Source: Paenibacillus sp. 1011MAR3C5
Lineage (GTDB): Bacteria; Bacillota; Bacilli; Paenibacillales; Paenibacillaceae
DNA length: 64,000 bases
Direction of reading: 5' to 3'
Assembly (NCBI RefSeq): GCF_003591485.1
Contig: NZ_QZCF01000002.1
Location: 620,001-684,000, forward strand
Shown: positions 61,274 to 64,000 of the stretch, piece by piece
How the letters are laid out: each line of letters begins with the position of its first letter
Numbering within the stretch: position 1 is the first letter of the stretch
Program-made: the position numbers and the translations under genes
The notes under the pieces: generated by a model
The model's input: the letters and a program-made list of their open reading frames with translations, nothing else
Told to the model about the DNA's origin: nothing
Databases searched by the model: none

Positions 61274-62631
61274 CGCTGCGTAAACGGTTTACGCTTTTTA
61301 CGATTTTTTGGCTTATATTAATTCTGATCTTCTTTAATATATTCGTCTACTTCTATGTCATCAAAATTACGACAGAGAGCGAAGAAGAGGTCATCTCGAC
61401 CAAGGTCAACCTCATGCTGGAGAATCCGCGAATCCAGAGCGGACGCGGGCTAAGCTCTCCGGAGCTGCTGGAGGAGTACAGCAGTATGAACGAGATGGTC
61501 CGTATCATTGCGCCCAATAACCGGGTGCTGAATATCACCGGCATGGCCACTCACACGGCACTGCTGGAAATTCCGGCGGAGTTCAAGGCTTATCACGACT
61601 CCGGTATGATTACGAGAGGCGGAGAGAGAATCATCTTCATGCAGGTGCCGCTATTCGAGAATGGCAAAGTAATCGCCATGCTGGAAGTGATGCGCATTCT
61701 GGATGAACTGGATGATTATTTGCAGGTGCTCGTAGCAGCGCTCAGCGTAACGAGCGGCGGCGCGATTTTATTCGCCATCTTCGGTACGTATTGGTTCACC
61801 TCAAGGCTAACCGCGCCGATTCAGCAGATGGTCAATACGATGCGCGAGATCGACCGGAGCGGCAAGCTTCGCCAGATCGATATGGGCAACCGCGAAGAGT
61901 CCGCCGAGCTGCAGCAGTTGATCCGGGCCTTCAATCAAATGATTGAGCGGCTTGACCGCACTTTTGCGAGGCAGAAGCAATTCGTAGCGGATGCTTCGCA
62001 TGAGCTGAAGACGCCGCTTACGGTCATCAGCAGCTATGCGGGCATGCTGAAGCGATGGGGAAGAGATGACGAGAGCGTGCGTGATGAGGCGATCGAAGCG
62101 ATCGCCAAGGAAGCGACACGGCTGCAAAATCTGACCAAATCGATGCTTACGCTTGCCGAAGCGGAGCAGGAGGACTGGCTGAGGCTGGAGATGTTCGATG
62201 TGGTGCAGGTGGTCGACGAGCTTGCGACGATGATGCAAACGACTTTCCAGCGGCCGATTCGCGTGAAGGCGCTGTCTAGAGTTGTCCGCATGATGGGCGA
62301 TAAGGACAAAATCCGCCAGCTGCTCGTCATACTGCTGGACAACGCGATCAAGTATTCCAAGGAACCGATTGATATCTCGATCACGCTGATGAAGAACATC
62401 GTGAAGATCGAAGTGAAGGATAAAGGCATGGGCATACCGGAGAAGGAGATTCCGCATTTATTCGAACGCTTCTACCGTGTAGACGGCGCCAGAAGCCGCT
62501 CGACGGGCGGTGTTGGTCTCGGCCTCTCGATTGCCAAGCGGATCGTCGATCTGCATGAAGGCAAGATCGACGTTTTTAGCTTGCCAGAGCTTGGCACAAC
62601 CATTACACTTCAGTTCAAGCAACGCAAATAA
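61270..62631 (+). CDS. Sensor histidine kinase with HAMP domain (453 aa)
   Basis: Two membrane helices (about residues 10-32 and 155-180) enclose an extracellular sensor of about 120 residues; a HAMP linker follows, then HisKA with His244 in DASHELKTPLTVISSY and HATPase_c with N (VILLDNAIKYSKE), G1 (DKGMGI) and G2 (GVGLGLSIAKRI) boxes. Works with the response regulator just upstream. Resembles ArlS/CssS architecture. Confidence 0.92.
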   Translation: MTLRKRFTLFTIFWLILILIFFNIFVYFYVIKITTESEEEVISTKVNLMLENPRIQSGRGLSSPELLEEYSSMNEMVRIIAPNNRVLNITGMATHTALLEIPAEFKAYHDSGMITRGGERIIFMQVPLFENGKVIAMLEVMRILDELDDYLQVLVAALSVTSGGAILFAIFGTYWFTSRLTAPIQQMVNTMREIDRSGKLRQIDMGNREESAELQQLIRAFNQMIERLDRTFARQKQFVADASHELKTPLTVISSYAGMLKRWGRDDESVRDEAIEAIAKEATRLQNLTKSMLTLAEAEQEDWLRLEMFDVVQVVDELATMMQTTFQRPIRVKALSRVVRMMGDKDKIRQLLVILLDNAIKYSKEPIDISITLMKNIVKIEVKDKGMGIPEKEIPHLFERFYRVDGARSRSTGGVGLGLSIAKRIVDLHEGKIDVFSLPELGTTITLQFKQRK

Positions 62632-62654
62632 TGAAGATCAGGGGGAGACCTACT

Positions 62655-63515
62655 ATGAAGTATCGTGTAGCGGCGGTGCAATATAAGCTTGCCGACATCC
62701 AGAGTTTCCAGCAATTCGAAGAGCAAGTTACCCACTATGTCAGGAATGCGTCGGAATACGGCGTTCAGTTCCTGCTCTTCCCTGAATTTATGACGACGCA
62801 GCTGCTATCGATCGGAGACGAACAAGGCGAAGCGCTCCCGATCGGCAGGCTGCCTGATTACACGGAGGATTACAAGCGGTTGTTTGCCGATCTGTCCAAG
62901 ACATACGGCATGTATATTATCGGGGGTACACACGTTGTTGAAGTGCAGGACGGAAAACGCCGCAATGCAGCCCATCTATTCCATCCTGACGGAAGAATCG
63001 ATGTACAGCACAAGATTCATCTGACTCCTACAGAGGTAGAGGAGTGGGATATGTCGCCGGGTGATGGAGTCGAGGTATTCCAGACGCCGTTCGGCACGAT
63101 TGCGATGCTCACCTGTTACGATATTGAGTTTCCGGAGATCGTGCGGATGGCGAGAGCGAAGGGAGCGGACGTAATCTTCTGCCCGTCCTGTACGGATGAC
63201 CGACATGGCTTCTATCGCGTTCGTTACTGTTGTCATGCGAGAACAATCGAAAATCAAATTTATGTCGTAACGACAGGAACGGTAGGTGCCCTCCGCAAGG
63301 TGGACTTTATGCGCGCCAACTTTGGCCAAGCCGCTATTCTCGCGCCGAACGATATTCCATTCCCTCCTGCAGGGATCATTGCGGAAGGTATTATCAATGA
63401 CGATATGCTCGTTGTAGGCGATCTTGATCTATCGTTGCTTGAGGAAGTCAGGAAGAACGGCTCGGTTATGACCTGGAGGGACAGAAGGTCGGATCTGTAT
63501 CCGGACTGGAGCTAA
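62655..63515 (+). CDS. Carbon-nitrogen hydrolase, nitrilase superfamily (286 aa)
   Basis: Hydrolyses amide or nitrile C-N bonds. The catalytic triad is Glu44 (LLFPEFM), Lys120 (VQHKIHLTPTE) and Cys154 (MLTCYDIEFPE). ATG 62655 is favoured (GGGGGAGA upstream); an ATG at 62631 overlaps the kinase stop. It precedes a GNAT acetyltransferase gene, so the pair may match the fused YhcX-type GNAT/nitrilase protein of Bacillus subtilis, although gene order is reversed. Substrate unknown. Confidence 0.92.
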   Translation: MKYRVAAVQYKLADIQSFQQFEEQVTHYVRNASEYGVQFLLFPEFMTTQLLSIGDEQGEALPIGRLPDYTEDYKRLFADLSKTYGMYIIGGTHVVEVQDGKRRNAAHLFHPDGRIDVQHKIHLTPTEVEEWDMSPGDGVEVFQTPFGTIAMLTCYDIEFPEIVRMARAKGADVIFCPSCTDDRHGFYRVRYCCHARTIENQIYVVTTGTVGALRKVDFMRANFGQAAILAPNDIPFPPAGIIAEGIINDDMLVVGDLDLSLLEEVRKNGSVMTWRDRRSDLYPDWS

Positions 63516-63536
63516 GGGCGGAGAGGAGCTTCGCGA

Positions 63537-64000
63537 ATGAACAAGCATCTTTATGTATGGCATAACGGAAAACCTGTTGAGGCTATCATCCGTAATTATT
63601 CAGAGCGAGACTATGAAGGCTTAATTGAAGCGCAGAGACTTAGCTTCCCTCCGCCTTTTCCTGAAGAGCTGCTATGGAATAAGGAACAGCTCGGCGAGCA
63701 TGTGGGCCGGTTCCGCGAGGGGGCGCTCTGCGCTGAAGTGGACGGCAATATTGTCGGCTCCATGACCGGGCTTATTGTCGATATCGGTGAATATGGACAT
63801 GACCATAGCTGGGAGGCCGTGACGGATAACGGTTATATCCGCAATCATCGTCCGGATGGCAATACGCTGTACGTTGTCGATATTTGTGTCATCCCGGCGT
63901 ATCGCAAGACAGGTATTGGCAAATGGCTCATGCAGTCGATGTACGAGACTGTCGTGCAGATGCGTCTGGAGCGCTTGCTTGGCGGAGGCCGAATGCCGGG
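63537..64000 (+). CDS. GNAT family N-acetyltransferase (partial at window end)
   Basis: ATG at 63537 follows GGAGAGGAG; the frame is open for 154 codons to the end of the window. It carries the GNAT beta4-alpha3 hallmark YVVDICVIPAYRKTGIGKWLMQ, which binds acetyl-CoA pyrophosphate through Arg-x-x-Gly-x-Gly-like residues. The gene is 21 bp after the nitrilase and likely in the same operon. The C-terminus and substrate are not visible. Confidence 0.9.
   Translation, partial: MNKHLYVWHNGKPVEAIIRNYSERDYEGLIEAQRLSFPPPFPEELLWNKEQLGEHVGRFREGALCAEVDGNIVGSMTGLIVDIGEYGHDHSWEAVTDNGYIRNHRPDGNTLYVVDICVIPAYRKTGIGKWLMQSMYETVVQMRLERLLGGGRMP

Overview
The window looks like chromosomal DNA of an endospore-forming, low-to-moderate GC Gram-positive bacterium, most likely Paenibacillus or a close relative. 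Support comes from the spore genes (a GerA/GerB/GerC germinant receptor operon, cotE, spoVK), Bacillus-type neighbourhoods (mutS-mutL-miaA-hfq, spoVK-ynbB-glnR-glnA, divergent lexA/yneA followed by ynzC), strong AGGAGG-type ribosome binding sites and frequent ATGA gene overlaps. No rRNA, tRNA, CRISPR array, intact insertion sequence or prophage was seen.

Layout. 1-4.4 kb: the end of an ABC ATPase, a large FtsX-type permease, an OmpR-type regulator and a short-loop histidine kinase, forming an envelope-stress or peptide-detoxification module. 4.4-9.3 kb: an ABM monooxygenase, then a germinant receptor operon ending in a previously easy-to-miss 48-residue membrane peptide. 9.3-15.4 kb: a secreted GH18 enzyme with N-terminal repeats, small envelope genes, a DUF309 protein, carbonic anhydrase with a YqkB-like protein, and an M32 carboxypeptidase. 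15.5-19.3 kb: a NitT/TauT-type ABC importer and an aromatic-acid-exporter-like protein. 19.5-21.7 kb: cotE and a GC-rich putative amidoligase. 22-31.6 kb: mutS, mutL, an RsmJ-like methyltransferase, miaA, hfq and a class A penicillin-binding protein. 31.6-38.1 kb: a cyclophilin lipoprotein, DUF402 and YdcF-like proteins, a MITE-like repeat, spoVK, an aluminum-resistance/YnbB-like enzyme and glnRA.

38.2-43.0 kb is the accessory island. An AT-rich stretch carries its own promoter with an adjacent palindrome, then a 48-residue leaderless peptide with eight cysteines, a hairpin, two thioredoxin-like proteins with CxxC motifs, a small unknown protein and a lantibiotic-type ABC exporter without a peptidase domain. 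I read this as an undescribed disulfide-rich peptide (bacteriocin-like) production locus, and it is the most interesting item in the window.

43-55.6 kb holds DNA-damage and methionine genes. lexA and yneA are divergent with canonical SOS boxes; a small WYL-like gene nearby has two SOS-like boxes in its promoter, and mrfAB (mitomycin repair helicase/exonuclease) has one near-match placed between its -35 and -10. mtnD, metH and rnz lie between. 55.6-64 kb: HAD phosphatase, an Fpg/Nei-like protein lacking the catalytic N-terminal proline, a cREC protein, an RlmM-like methyltransferase, a Ser/Thr kinase with an unusual C-terminal P-loop-like domain behind a leader terminator, a second two-component system, and a nitrilase next to a GNAT acetyltransferase that runs off the end.
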